Assembly: GCA_963848475.1 (NCBI GenBank)
Contig: CAWKDW010000014.1
Coordinates: 186,001 to 250,000, forward strand
Direction of reading: 5' to 3'
Length of the DNA stretch: 64,000 bases
DNA from: Solirubrobacter sp963848475
GTDB lineage: Bacteria; Actinomycetota; Thermoleophilia; Solirubrobacterales; Solirubrobacteraceae
Shown here piece after piece: positions 1 through 9,607 of this stretch. The stretch's first letter is position 1. Each line of letters begins with the position of its first letter. The notes below the pieces were generated by a model. That model saw only the letters and a program-made list of their open reading frames with translations. It was not told the origin of the DNA and searched no databases. Position numbers and translations under genes: made by a program.

Positions 1-1
1 C

Positions 2-505
2 GCGCCCGGTGGCGGAACGATCCTCGTGCGGATCAAGGGCGCGACGAAGTTCGCGCCTCTTGACGTGACCAAGGGCATCCCACTCGGCTCCGAGGTCGAT
101 GCCCGCAAGGGCAAGGTCGTGCTGACGTCCGTGCCCAAGGCCGGCGGTGTACCCGAGACGGCGACCTTCTTCGACGGCCTGTTCATCGTCAACCAGATCC
201 GCGACGTCACCGAGTTGCGGCTCAGCGAGAAGCTCACGGGCTGCAAGAAATCCAAGAAGAAGGCGTCGGCCGCCGCCAAGAAGCCGAAGACCCGCAAGCT
301 CTGGGGCGACGGCAAGGGCAAGTTCCGCACCCGCGGCCAATACAGCGCCGCCACCATCCGCGGCACCAAATGGCTCGTGCAGGACACCTGCACCACCACG
401 CTCACGCGCGTCGCCCAAGGCGTCGTCTCCGTCAGCGACTTCGCCAAGAAGAAGACCGTCCTGGTCAAGAAGGGCAAGCGCTACACAGCACGCGCCAAGC
501 GCTGA
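2..505 (+). CDS. C-terminal end of a secreted Ig-repeat protein (5' end outside window)
   Basis: The frame is open from the first base, so the real start lies upstream. What remains is the Lys-rich C-terminal domain: a short beta segment (GGTILVR), then LGSEVDARKGKV, FFDGLFIV and a basic tail ending ARAKR. The same domain ends the giant protein at 575-5301, and from base 221 the DNA is almost identical to that copy, so this is the end of a paralogue. The domain probably acts outside the cell, at the end of a repeat stalk. Its function is unknown; wall attachment is a guess based on its basic charge and terminal position. Confidence 0.8.
   Translation, partial: APGGGTILVRIKGATKFAPLDVTKGIPLGSEVDARKGKVVLTSVPKAGGVPETATFFDGLFIVNQIRDVTELRLSEKLTGCKKSKKKASAAAKKPKTRKLWGDGKGKFRTRGQYSAATIRGTKWLVQDTCTTTLTRVAQGVVSVSDFAKKKTVLVKKGKRYTARAKR
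221..499 (+). repeat. 279-bp direct repeat, copy A
   Basis: This stretch of the C-terminal domain matches 5013-5291 with five differences in 279 bases by hand alignment, four of them silent and one Ser/Asn. Upstream of base 221 the two genes are clearly more diverged, so the identity has a sharp left edge. This suggests recent gene conversion or duplication. Confidence 0.85.
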
Positions 506-574
506 TCCTGCCCGAATGACCTGACCGTTTGACTCTTGCTTGACGCTCCGAGTTCCGGTTAGGGTCGGCTGACC

Positions 575-3500
575 ATGCGCGTCCGCGCCTTCTTGATCGC
601 CGGGCTCGCCTCATTGGCCGCCGTGGCCCCGGCTCAGGCCGACGTCTTCACCGTCACCAACGGCAGCAGCGATTCCACCGCCGCCTGTACCGGAACCACT
701 TGTGTGAGTCTGCGGGCGGCGATCGCGGCCGCGGAGATCACGCGACCCGCGGACACGATCAACGTGCCGGCGGGCACGATCAACATCAACGACGACCTCG
801 TCATCGGCTCCGAGATCGCGATCGTCGGTACGAGCGCGCGCACCAACATCATCGACGGCGGTGCCAAGTACCGCGGACTCCGGGTCGCGGGCACCGGCAT
901 CGCGGCGCTGAGCCACTTCACGATCCGCAACGGCGCTGCCGGGCAGGGCGGGTCCACCGATGGCGGCGGCATCCTCGTCACCCAGGGCGGCACGCTCACG
1001 CTCGACAACGTCCGCGTCACCGCGCAGCCGGGCCGCGCGCGGCGGCGCCATCGCCAATCTCCGCGGTTCGCTCGGCATCCAGCACAGCCTGATCGACGCC
1101 AACACCGCGACCGGCGACGCCGGCGGCATCTTCAACCTCGGTGGACCCGAATCGACCGATTTCGCGATTCTCAACATGGTCGACTCGACGGTCTTCAACA
1201 ACACCGGCGGGGACAGCTCCGCGGGCGGCATCGCGTCACGCAATCTCGGCAGCTTCGTGATCCTCGGCCGGTCGACGATCGCCGACAACACCGGCGGCAA
1301 GGGTGGCGTCGGCGGCCTCGCCGTCGCGGTCACCGGCAGGGTCTCGGTCACTCGGCAGCATCTTCGCGCGCAACGTCGGCGACAGCGTGGCGTCGAACTG
1401 CAGCGCCACCAAGCCGACCGACGCGGGCTTCAACGTCGAGAGCAGCACGCAATGCGGGTTCGGCGGCGGGGCCAGCGGCATCAATCCGGGCCTGGCCACG
1501 AGCTTGACGAGCGCGGGTGGCGAGGTCGACGTGCTGGCGATCGCCGGGACCAGCGCCGCCGTCAACCGCGTGCCGCTCGAGAACTGTCCCGCCGGCACGC
1601 TCGACCAGCGCGGTCTCTATCGCCCTCAAGGTCCAACGTGCGATTCCGGCGCCTTCGAGGTCGACCAGGCGGCGACGATGACGATCACCTCCGGGCCTTC
1701 GGGAACGGTCGCCAGCGGCGACGTCCAGTTCACCTTCAGCTCCAACGAGCCGGGCGTGGACCCCGTCTGCCAGCTCACCGGACCGGGCCAGAGCGCAGGC
1801 TACGTCGCCTGTTACAAGTCCAACGCGCAGCCGTACAGCGGCCTCGGCAACGGCAGCTACACGTTCTCGGTCCGCGACGGCGCGTTCCCCTCCTCGACGC
1901 CCGCCACCCAGACCTTCACCGTCGCCGGGCTCGACACGACGATCACCGGCGGCCCCAGCGGCCTGACGAACGACTCGACGCCGACGTTCACGTTCACCGG
2001 GGCGGGCGGCGCCGTGAGCTTCCAGTGCCGCGTCGACGCGGCCGCGTTCGCGACGTGCGTCTCGCCGTTCACCACCGCCGTCCTCGGTGACGGTGCCCAC
2101 ACCTTCGAGGCCCGGGCGATGAGTGCTGCTGGCGGGGTAGATCCCACCCCCGCCTCGCGTTCGTTCACCGTCGACACCGTGGCGCCGAACACGACGATCA
2201 CGGGCGGCCCCAGCGGCAGCGTGGCCTCGACCAGCGCGACCTTCACCTACACCTCCACCGAAACCCCGTCGACGTTCCAATGCGCACTCGACGGCGCCGC
2301 CTTCAGCACCTGCCCCGCCAACTACACCGGCCTCAGCCAGGGCACACACACCTTCCAAGTCCGCGCCACCGACGGCGCCCTCAACACCGACACCACGCCC
2401 GCGTCGCGCACCTGGACCGTCGACACCGTCGCGCCCGACACCACCATCACCGGCGGCCCCAGCGGCAGCGTGGCCTCGACCAGCGCGACCTTCACCTACA
2501 CCTCCACCGAAACCCCATCGACGTTCCAATGCGCACTCGACGGCGCCGCCTTCAGCAACTGCCCCGCCAACTACACCGGCCTCAGCCAGGGCACACACAC
2601 CTTCCAAGTCCGCGCCACCGACAGCGCCCTCAACACCGACGCCACGCCCGCGTCGCGCACCTGGACCGTCGACACCGTCGCACCCGACACCACCATCACC
2701 AGCGGCCCGACCGGCACCGTGGCCTCCACCAGCGCGACCTTCACCTACACCTCCACCGAAACCCCGTCGACGTTCCAATGCGCACTCGACGGCGCCGCCT
2801 TCAGCACCTGCCCCGCCAACTACACCGGCCTCAGCCAGGGCTCACACACCTTCCAAGTCCGCGCCACCGACGCCGCCCTCAACACCGACGCCACGCCCGC
2901 CAGCCGCACCTGGACCGTCGACACGAGCACCCCGGACACCACGATCATCACCGGTCCGGGCGCGGCGACCAACGACACGACGCCGACCTTCACCTTCTCG
3001 GGTTCGAGCGGCACGACCTCGTTCCAGTGCCGCGTCGACGGCGCCGCCTACGCGACCTGTTCGTCACCGTTCACGACCGCGGTTCTCAGCGTGGGCAGCC
3101 ACACCGTCGACATCCGTGCGCTCAATGCCGCGCAGACGCCTGATCCGTCGCCCGCGACGCGCACATTCGTCGTCGACCTGACGCCGCCGAATACGACGCT
3201 GACGCCGATCTCCACCCCGACCAACGACACCACGCCGACGTTCTCCTTCAACTCCACGGAGAGCGGATCGAGCTTCGAGTGCCGCGTCGACGGTGCCGCC
3301 TACGTGCCCTGCACCTCGGCGTTCACCACCGCTGCGCTCGCGGCCGGGAGCCACACGTTCGACGTCCGCGCGACCGACCCCGCGGGCAATCTCGACGCAA
3401 CGCCGGCAAGCCAGACGTTCGTCATCGACCTTACGGCACCCGAGACGACGATCACCGTGCCAACCGCGACGCCGAGCACCGACACGACACCGGAGTTCGC

Positions 3501-5301
3501 CTTCAGCTCAGAGGCGGGCGCGACGTTCCAGTGCCGCGTCGACGCCGCCGCCTTCGCGGCCTGCACCTCGCCGCTGACGACGGCGGCTCTAACCGAGGGC
3601 ACGCACACGTTCGAGGTCCGCGCCACGGACACCGCGGGCAACACCGACGCGACGCCCGCATCGCAGACGTTCGTGATCGACCTGACGGCGCCGAACACGA
3701 CGCTGACGCCAATCCCCTCCCCGAATAACGACACGACGCCGACGTTCTCGTTCTCCTCGGAGGCGGGCGCGACGTTCCAGTGCCGCGTAGACGCCGCCGC
3801 GTTCGCCACCTGCAGCTCGCCCTTCACCACCGCCGTGCTCACCGACGGCACGCACACGTTCGACGTGCGCGCCATCGACGTCGCCGGCAACGTCGACGCC
3901 ACGCCCGCCACGCAGACGTTCGTGATCGACACGAGCACCCCGGACACCACGATCATCACCGGTCCGGGCGCGGCGACCAACGACACGACGCCGACCTTCA
4001 CCTTCACGGGTTCGAGCGGCACGACCTCCTTCCAGTGCCGCGTCGACGGTGCCCCCTACGCGACCTGTTCGTCGCCGTTCACGACCCCGGTTCTCGGAGT
4101 GGGCAGCCACACGGTCAGCATCCGTGCGCTCAACGCCGCGGGTACGCCGGACTCGTCACCGGCGACGCGGACCTTCGCGGTCGACCTCACGCCGCCGGCG
4201 ACGACGATCACGAGTCCTCAGCCCGGCCCCGGCGCATCGCCACAGTTCACGTTCACCGCCAATGACGCGGGCGCGAGCTTCGAGTGCAGGCTCGACTCCG
4301 CCGCGTTCGCCGCGTGCACCTCGCCGAAGGCCTACAGCGGGCTGAGCGACGGCCAGCACACCTTCTCGGTGCGGGCGAAGGACCTCGCCGGCAACATCGA
4401 GCCCGCACCGCCGAGCGTGGCGTTCGTCGTCGACACGTCCCCTCCGCCCCCGCCGGACCTCGGCGGCGGCCCATCGGGGGCGACCACCGACAGCAACCCG
4501 TCCTTCAGCTTCTCCTCGCCGCAGGCCGGCGCGGCCTTCGAGTGCTCGTTCGACCACGCCCCCTTCGCCGCCTGCTCCTCGCCCAAGGTCTACAACGGGG
4601 TGGCTCCAGGCGACCACACGTTCGAGGTCCGCGCCATCGACGCGTTCGGCCCGAGCGCACCGTCGACGCGGACCTTCACGGTGACGACGGTCCAGCAGGC
4701 GACGCCTACGCCCGCGCCTACGCCCACGCCCGCCCCGACCGTGACGCCACCACCGGTGCCGCCGAAGCCGATCGTCGGCAAGACCGCGGTCGTGCTGCCC
4801 TCCGGCGGCACGATCCTGGTCCGCGCCCCGGGCACGAAGGTCTTCGTTGCGATCAGCGTCGCCGCGAGCATCAAGCTCGGATCGGAGATCGACGCGCGCA
4901 AGGGGAAGGTCACGCTCAGCTCGCAGCCCAAGCCGGGCGCGGCGCCCGAGACCGCCGTCTTCTACGACGGCCTGTTCATCGTGACCCAGAAGCGCGGCAT
5001 CACCGAACTCAGGCTCAGCGAGAAGCTCACCGGCTGCAAGAAATCCAAGAAGAAGGCGTCGGCCGCCGCCAAGAAGCCGAAGACCCGCAAGCTCTGGGGC
5101 GACGGCAAGGGCAAGTTCCGCACCCGCGGCCAATACAGCGCCGCCACCATCCGCGGCACCAAATGGCTCGTGCAGGACACCTGCACCACCACGCTCACGC
5201 GCGTCGCCCAGGGCGTCGTCTCGGTCAACGACTTCGCCAAGAAGAAGACCGTCCTGGTCAAGAAGGGCAAGCGCTACACGGCACGCGCCAAGAAGAAGTA
5301 G
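575..5301 (+). CDS. Giant secreted beta-helix / Ig-like repeat protein (two +1 frameshifts)
   Basis: The restored product is 1,574 residues. It has a signal peptide (residues 1-22, ending APAQA), a parallel beta-helix part with the CVSLRAAI motif typical of CSLREAI-type surface proteins, a choice-of-anchor-Q-like motif (DQRGLYRP then CDSGAFE), twelve Ig-like repeats of about 83 residues, a Pro/Thr linker (PTPAPTPTPAP) and the basic C-terminal domain. Repeats share the pattern FxCRVDGAAFxxC, then SHTFEVRATD and a closing TFTVD; the paired Cys may form a disulphide. Reading shifts +1 near 1038 (restoring GRARGGAIAN) and again near 1353 (restoring VSVTGSIFARN). Removing one base at each site gives a span divisible by three. 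It is likely a surface or adhesion protein; the ligand is unknown. It ends exactly where the convergent gene at 5302 ends. Confidence 0.8.
2194..2940 (+). repeat. Three near-identical 249-bp tandem repeats
   Basis: Ig-like repeats 3-5 of the giant protein recur with an exact 249-base period (GTGGCCTC at 2221, 2470 and 2719) and differ at only a few bases. Other repeats in the same gene are much more diverged. Repeats 6 and 10 (from about 2920 and 3928) are a second near-identical pair 1,008 bases apart. This indicates recent tandem duplication or conversion inside the stalk. Confidence 0.85.
5013..5291 (+). repeat. 279-bp direct repeat, copy B
   Basis: Partner of 221-499, lying at the 3' end of the giant repeat gene. 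The copies are in the same orientation 4.8 kb apart, so recombination between them would delete or fuse the intervening gene. Confidence 0.85.
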
Positions 5302-6141
5302 CTAGGCGTCTTCGACTCCCGCGGCGCGCAGTCGGGCGAGGAAGAGGCGTGGCTGCTTCAACTGTGCGCTCGTCACCCGCAGGACGCGCTCACCGCAGGC
5401 CTCGAGCTCGGCTTGGCGCTGCGCGTCGTAGAGACGGGCGAGCGGATCGTCGTGCCATTCGCGGCTATCGACCTCGACGATCAGCCGCAGCGCCGGCCAG
5501 CGCAGGTCGGGATAGACCGTGCGGGTCGGAAGGCGGTACGGCGGATTGACTTCGGGTGCCAGCAGTCCTGCCCTGACGACGATGTCGTGCGCCTCATCCT
5601 CGAGCGGACTCTTCGTCGAGATGGCGCCGAGGTCGAGGATGTGGCGGGGGAGTTGCTCGAGCTCGCGTACGGAGAACTTCGCCGCGCGCAGGGCACGCTT
5701 GACGGTCGCCTCGTCCTCGACGCGCGCCAGATCGATAACGGTGCGAAGTTTCGGCGTCACCGGAATGCCCTGAACGACGATGCGCTCGACATGCACGCTG
5801 CGGTGCGCCTTGATCCGCGGGTGGCGATGCTTACCCGGCGCGGTGACGTCGAACGGGCGACCGTCCCACTTCAAGAGGCAGTGGAGGCAGGCGGCGGAGA
5901 AGTGGGAGAGGACGGCGAGTGGGCCGCAGGCCTTCACGGCAGCGAGCCACCGGCCCTCCCGAGGAACGTTCGGCTGTCCCCACGCGTAGACACCGCGGTA
6001 GTACGGGTGGAGATGCCCCTGCCGCACCCGAACGCCGACCTGTCGATGGGTCAGGCCGCAGGCGAGAAGCTCCGCAATCGAGAGGATGCTCCACTGGCCG
6101 GCGGCGAGCCGAGCGGCGCAGACATCGGGCGAGGTGGTCAC
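5302..6141 (-). CDS. AbiEi-antitoxin-like / DUF559 endonuclease-fold protein
   Basis: This 279-residue protein has an N-terminal winged-helix-like part (LTHRQVGVRVRQGHLHPYYR, then GVYAW) of the AbiEi antitoxin type. The C-terminal half (PDLRWPALRLIVEVDSREWH then DAQRQAEL) has the E-x-D pattern and layout of the DUF559/Vsr-like nuclease fold. Proteins of this fusion type are common and often multicopy in actinobacteria; their role is not established. No AbiEii-type toxin gene lies beside it, so a working toxin-antitoxin pair is not supported here. Its stop directly abuts the stop of the convergent giant gene, leaving no room for a separate terminator. Confidence 0.7.
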   Translation of the reverse strand: MTTSPDVCAARLAAGQWSILSIAELLACGLTHRQVGVRVRQGHLHPYYRGVYAWGQPNVPREGRWLAAVKACGPLAVLSHFSAACLHCLLKWDGRPFDVTAPGKHRHPRIKAHRSVHVERIVVQGIPVTPKLRTVIDLARVEDEATVKRALRAAKFSVRELEQLPRHILDLGAISTKSPLEDEAHDIVVRAGLLAPEVNPPYRLPTRTVYPDLRWPALRLIVEVDSREWHDDPLARLYDAQRQAELEACGERVLRVTSAQLKQPRLFLARLRAAGVEDA

Positions 6142-6247
6142 TTATCCACCCCACAGGTCGATAGGTGACCACGTGATCGTCATGGCCCGAGGATCGCGCC
6201 CCGGGCTGTGACAGATCTACGCGCGTTTGCGACTTAACTGTGTCGAT

Positions 6248-7036
6248 TCAGAACTCGGGGACGCCTTCCTCCGGCGTCGAGGCCTGGGCGTAGAGGCGGC
6301 GCGGGATGCGGCCGGCGCGGAAGGCGAGGCGGCCGGCCTCGGTGCCGAGGCGGATCGCGCGGGCCATGGTCTCGGGGTCCTCGGCGCGGGAGATCGCGCT
6401 CGCGCACAACACGGCGTCGTAGCCGAGCTCCATCGCCAGCGCGGCGTCGGAGGCGGTGCCGATGCCCGCGTCGAGGATCACGGGAACGCCGGCGCGCTCC
6501 TGGATCAGGCGCAGGTTGTAGGTGTTCAGCAGGCCCATGCCGGAGCCGATCGGCGAGCCGAGCGGCATCACCGCGGCGCAGCCGACATCCTCCAGGCGGC
6601 GCGCGAGGATCGGATCGTCGTTGGTGTACGGGAGCACGACGAAGCCGTCGTCGACGAGCTCCTCGGCGGCCTCGAGCAGCGCGGGTGCGTCGGGCAGGAG
6701 CGTCCGCTCGTCGCCGACGACCTCGAGCTTGACCCAGTCGGTGCCGAATGCCTCGCGGGCCAGCTTCGCCGTCAGCACCGCGTCGCGGGCGGTGAAACAG
6801 CCCGCGGTGTTGGGCAGCAGCCTGACGCCCGCGCGGTCGAGGACCTCGACGATCGAGCCGCGCTGACCCGGCTCGATGCGGCGCAGGGCGACCGTGACGA
6901 GCTCGCTGCCGGACACCGCGAGCGCGGCGGCCAGCGCATCGAGCGACCGGAAACCGCCGGTTCCGAGCAGCAGGCGCGAGCGAAGCTCGGTCCCCGCGAT
7001 GGTCAGGACGTCGGTGTTGGTGTCCGTAACGGCCAT
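6248..7036 (-). CDS. thiG: Thiazole synthase ThiG
   Basis: A 262-residue TIM-barrel enzyme that makes the thiazole phosphate of thiamine from deoxyxylulose phosphate, dehydroglycine and sulphur carried by ThiS thiocarboxylate. Family motifs present are LLLGTGGF near residue 23, the Schiff-base lysine in WVKLEV (K103), LPNTAGC, and PIGSGMGLLN at the phosphate site. Length is normal. It is the last gene of thiO-thiS-thiG, one base after the thiS stop, and should be controlled with them by the upstream TPP riboswitch. Confidence 0.95.
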   Translation of the reverse strand: MAVTDTNTDVLTIAGTELRSRLLLGTGGFRSLDALAAALAVSGSELVTVALRRIEPGQRGSIVEVLDRAGVRLLPNTAGCFTARDAVLTAKLAREAFGTDWVKLEVVGDERTLLPDAPALLEAAEELVDDGFVVLPYTNDDPILARRLEDVGCAAVMPLGSPIGSGMGLLNTYNLRLIQERAGVPVILDAGIGTASDAALAMELGYDAVLCASAISRAEDPETMARAIRLGTEAGRLAFRAGRIPRRLYAQASTPEEGVPEF

Positions 7037-7037
7037 C

Positions 7038-7244
7038 TCAGCCTCCTTGGATCGCGCGCAGGATCTCCACCCGCGCCCCCTCGTGCAGTTCCGTCGAATC
7101 CCATTGCCCGCGCGGGACGACCTCGGCGTCGACCGCCACCGCGACGCCGCGGCCCGCGCCGGGCAGCTCGAGCGAGTCGAGCGCGGTGCGGACCGTGGCG
7201 CCGGCGTTCAGCTCGGCATCCGCCCCATTGAGCAGCACCTTCAT
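7038..7244 (-). CDS. thiS: Sulfur carrier protein ThiS
   Basis: A 68-residue ubiquitin-like protein beginning MKVLLNG and ending in the obligatory Gly-Gly, which is adenylated and converted to a thiocarboxylate that donates sulphur to ThiG. Its ATG overlaps the thiO stop by four bases, so translation is probably coupled. ThiF was not found in the window and must be elsewhere. Confidence 0.92.
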   Translation of the reverse strand: MKVLLNGADAELNAGATVRTALDSLELPGAGRGVAVAVDAEVVPRGQWDSTELHEGARVEILRAIQGG

Positions 7245-8351
7245 GCGCGCACCTCCGCGAAGCGCAGCGGATCGGCCGCGGCGGCGAACTCCGGCGCCGG
7301 CTCGCCGGCCAGCGCGCCCGCGACGAGATCCGCGGTCACGGGCGTCAGCAGGATGCCGTTGCGGTAGTGGCCGGTCGCCCAGACCAGTCCGTCGAGCGCC
7401 CCGCGGCCGATCGCCGGCAGGTTGTCGGGCGTCGCCGGACGCAGGCCCGCGGTCAGCTCCTCGATCTCGAGCTCGAAGACGCCCGGGACGATCTCGCTCA
7501 TGTCGCGCAGCAGCTCGTAGACGCCACCGGCGGTCGGCATCGTGTCCCAGCCGCGCTCCTCCATCGTCGCGCCGAGCACGTAGCGGCCGTCACCGCGGGG
7601 GACGAAGTACGTGGATTCGCCGCGGATCGTGCGCTCGGTCAGGCCCGGTCCGCGCGGGATCCTGCAGGCGCAGCACCTGACCCTTGACGGGGCGGACCGG
7701 CACGCGGACGCCCTCAGGCATGCCGAGGTTCGCGACGTGGACCCCGGCGGCGACCACGACCGCGTTCGCGGCGACGACCGCGCCGTCGGCCAGCTCCACG
7801 CCGGTCACCCGCTCGCCCTCGATGCGCAGCGCGCTGACGCGCCCGCGGCGCTGTGGGCCGCGGAACGCGCCGGCCAGCGCCGCGACGAGCCTGCGCGGAT
7901 CGATCGCGTGGTCGCCCTCGATGTTCAGCGCGAGGCGGATGGTCGGCGCCAGCGCGGGCTCCAGGCGCCGCGCCTGCGACGGGCGCAGCCGCTCGAACGG
8001 CAGGCCGAGATCGGTCCCGAACGCGGCGAGGCGATCGAGCGCCTCAGCTTCGTCGCGGTCGCGTGCGACGACCATCGTGCCGGTCGTGCGGTAGCCCGGG
8101 TCCTCGAGCTCGTCGCAGAAGGCCTGGAAGCGGCCCGCGCTCTCCATCCCGAGCTCGAGCAGCGCGCGCTCGCCGAACTCGGCCTCGGAGACGGGCGCCA
8201 GCATCCCGGCCGCGACGTGCCACGCCCCAGGCTCGCCCGAGTCGATGACGACGACGCGCGCGCCACGCTGCTCGGCGCGCCAGGCACAGGCGAGGCCGAT
8301 CGCGCCACCGCCGACGACGGCGACGTCGAAGCTCTCAGACTGTGCGGGCAC
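7241..8351 (-). CDS. thiO: Glycine oxidase ThiO (one +1 frameshift)
   Basis: A FAD-dependent oxidase that oxidises glycine to dehydroglycine for ThiG. The N-terminal part has the dinucleotide-binding motif VAVVGGGAIG, the middle has PVRPVKGQVLRL, and the C-terminal part has LRPATPDNLPAIG and the FAD-closing ATGHYRNGILLTP. The two parts lie in different frames; deleting one base near 7654 restores DPRGPGLTERTIRGE and a 369-residue protein of normal length. The GTG start at 8351 has GGGAGG about ten bases upstream, inside the TPP riboswitch. The single G/C indel in a conserved gene suggests a sequence error. Confidence 0.88.
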
Positions 8352-8360
8352 TGCGGTTAC

Positions 8361-8450
8361 GGCCTCCCTACGCCGGCACGACCCGGATCAGGTTCGACGG
8401 TCGGCGCCCCGATGGCGCCCTCTCAGCCCGGCAGCGGGCTCCCGTGTTCT
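8361..8450 (-). promoter_or_regulatory. TPP riboswitch (thi box) for thiO-thiS-thiG
   Basis: On the minus strand the conserved segments occur in order: GGGCTGAGAGGG, then CGACCGTCGAACCTGATC, then CCGGCGTAGGGAGG. These are the pyrimidine-binding CUGAGA, the central AACCUGAUC and the closing GYGUAGGGA of the TPP aptamer. The final GGGAGG also serves as the Shine-Dalgarno site of thiO ten bases before its GTG, so thiamine pyrophosphate probably blocks translation initiation directly. I see no separate terminator hairpin. Confidence 0.93.
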
Positions 8451-8474
8451 GCGCTGCATGGTATCCCCTGGTGG

Positions 8475-9102
8475 ATGACGCCCCGCGAGCGCCTGGCCAC
8501 GGCCCGCCTGTACCTCGTCTGCCCCGCGCGTCCGCGCGGGTGGATCGAGGCGGCGATCCGCGGCGGCGTCGACCTGATCCAGCTGCGCGACAAGTCACTC
8601 GACGACGACGGGATCGTCGCCGCCGCCCAGGCCTTCCGCGACACGGACGCGCTCTTCATCCTCAACGACCGGCCGGATCTGGTCGAGGCGTGCGGCGCCG
8701 ACGGCGTCCACGTCGGCCAGGACGACACGCTCGCCCGCCGCTGCCCGCGCGGCGGTCGGCCCGGACCGGATCGTCGGCCGCTCCACGCACGCTCCCGCCC
8801 AGGCCGCCGCGGCGGACGCCGACGACGCGGTCGACTATCTCGCGATCGGCCCCGTCCACGCGACGCCGACCAAGCCGGGACGCGAGCCGGTCGGCCTGCA
8901 GTACGTCTCGCACGCGGCGGGCGCGGTGCGCAAGCCGTGGTTCGCGATCGGCGGACTGGACGCCGGCAACGTCCACGAGGTCGTCGACCGCGGCGCGACG
9001 CGGATCGTCGTCGTGCGCGCGATCACCGAGGCCGAGGACCCCGAGGTCGCGGCGCGCGCGCTGCGCGCGGCGCTGGAGGGACGCGTCGGTGTCGAGCGCT
9101 GA
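8475..9102 (+). CDS. thiE: Thiamine-phosphate synthase ThiE (one +1 frameshift)
   Basis: Joins the thiazole and pyrimidine halves of thiamine. Seen are LYLVCPARPRGW, GVDLIQLRDKS, LFILNDRPDLVEACGADGVH then VGQDD, and after the shift IVGRSTH, DYLAIGPVHATPTKPG and WFAIGGLDAGN, all family landmarks. The frame breaks near 8735; removing one C restores DDTLAAAARAAVGPDRIVG and a 208-residue protein. The gene is divergent from thiO, its ATG only about 25 bases from the riboswitch edge, so the riboswitch itself cannot act on it. It overlaps the next gene by 14 bases. Confidence 0.88.
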
Positions 9103-9607
9103 GCGGCGCGACGACGAGGCGCCGGACGCCATATCGGGCGAGCACACGCCGGCGGCGCGAGGCGACGCGACGCCCACCGGCGACGCGATGTCCCGCGGCT
9201 ACTCGCGCTCGCGGGCCAAGACCGAGGCGATCCAGGCGGGCCTCACCCCGCTCGGCCCGGACGAGCGGCCGCTCGGCATCAAGCTCGCGGTCGCGCTGGC
9301 CCTGTTCATCGCCGCCGCCAACCTGATCGGCGCGGCCGCGGGCGCGGGCGGCGAGTCGCCGATGGCCGGTGTCGTCTTCGCGCTGGTGATGATCGCGCTC
9401 GCGGTCGGTCTGTGGCAGCGCATCTACCTCGTGATCCTGCTCTTCCAGGCGCTGCTGGCGATCACGATCATCGTCTCCACGCTCTCGCTCGCGTTCGCCG
9501 GCAACCTCGCGGGGGTCGCGCTGGCGGTCGGGATCATCGCGGCCTGCTCGCCCGTGTTCTGGCTTCTGGTGCGCGTCATGGCGCGCCTGCAGGTGCCGCG
9601 CGGGTGA
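9089..9607 (+). CDS. Small membrane protein of unknown function
   Basis: A 172-residue protein from GTG 9089; an ATG at 9188 is an alternative. The first 50 residues are polar and charged, followed by about four hydrophobic segments (LAVALALFIAAANLIGAAAG, then VVFALVMIALAVGL, VILLFQALLAITIIV and VALAVGIIAACSPVFWLLVR). I do not recognise the family. It overlaps thiE by 14 bases and its stop overlaps the next start by four, so it is probably co-transcribed with both. Confidence 0.65.
   Translation: MSSAERRDDEAPDAISGEHTPAARGDATPTGDAMSRGYSRSRAKTEAIQAGLTPLGPDERPLGIKLAVALALFIAAANLIGAAAGAGGESPMAGVVFALVMIALAVGLWQRIYLVILLFQALLAITIIVSTLSLAFAGNLAGVALAVGIIAACSPVFWLLVRVMARLQVPRG

Noticed and set aside
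525..570. Sigma-70 promoter before the giant gene (TTGACT/TTGACG and TTAGGG)
   Set aside because: Spacing between the boxes is wrong for either -35 candidate.
1348..2778. Long minus-strand open frame opposite the Ig repeats (476 codons, Gly/Arg/Ala-rich)
   Set aside because: It is a GC-rich antisense shadow of the repeat-coding strand, with low-complexity repetitive sequence and no domain.
2194..4170. Regularly spaced repeats that could suggest a CRISPR or satellite array
   Set aside because: The 249-base period is in frame and encodes Ig-like domains; there are no short repeats with unique spacers.
5302..6141. Toxin-antitoxin operon with the AbiEi-like gene
   Set aside because: No AbiEii-type nucleotidyltransferase is adjacent; neighbours are the giant repeat gene and thiG.
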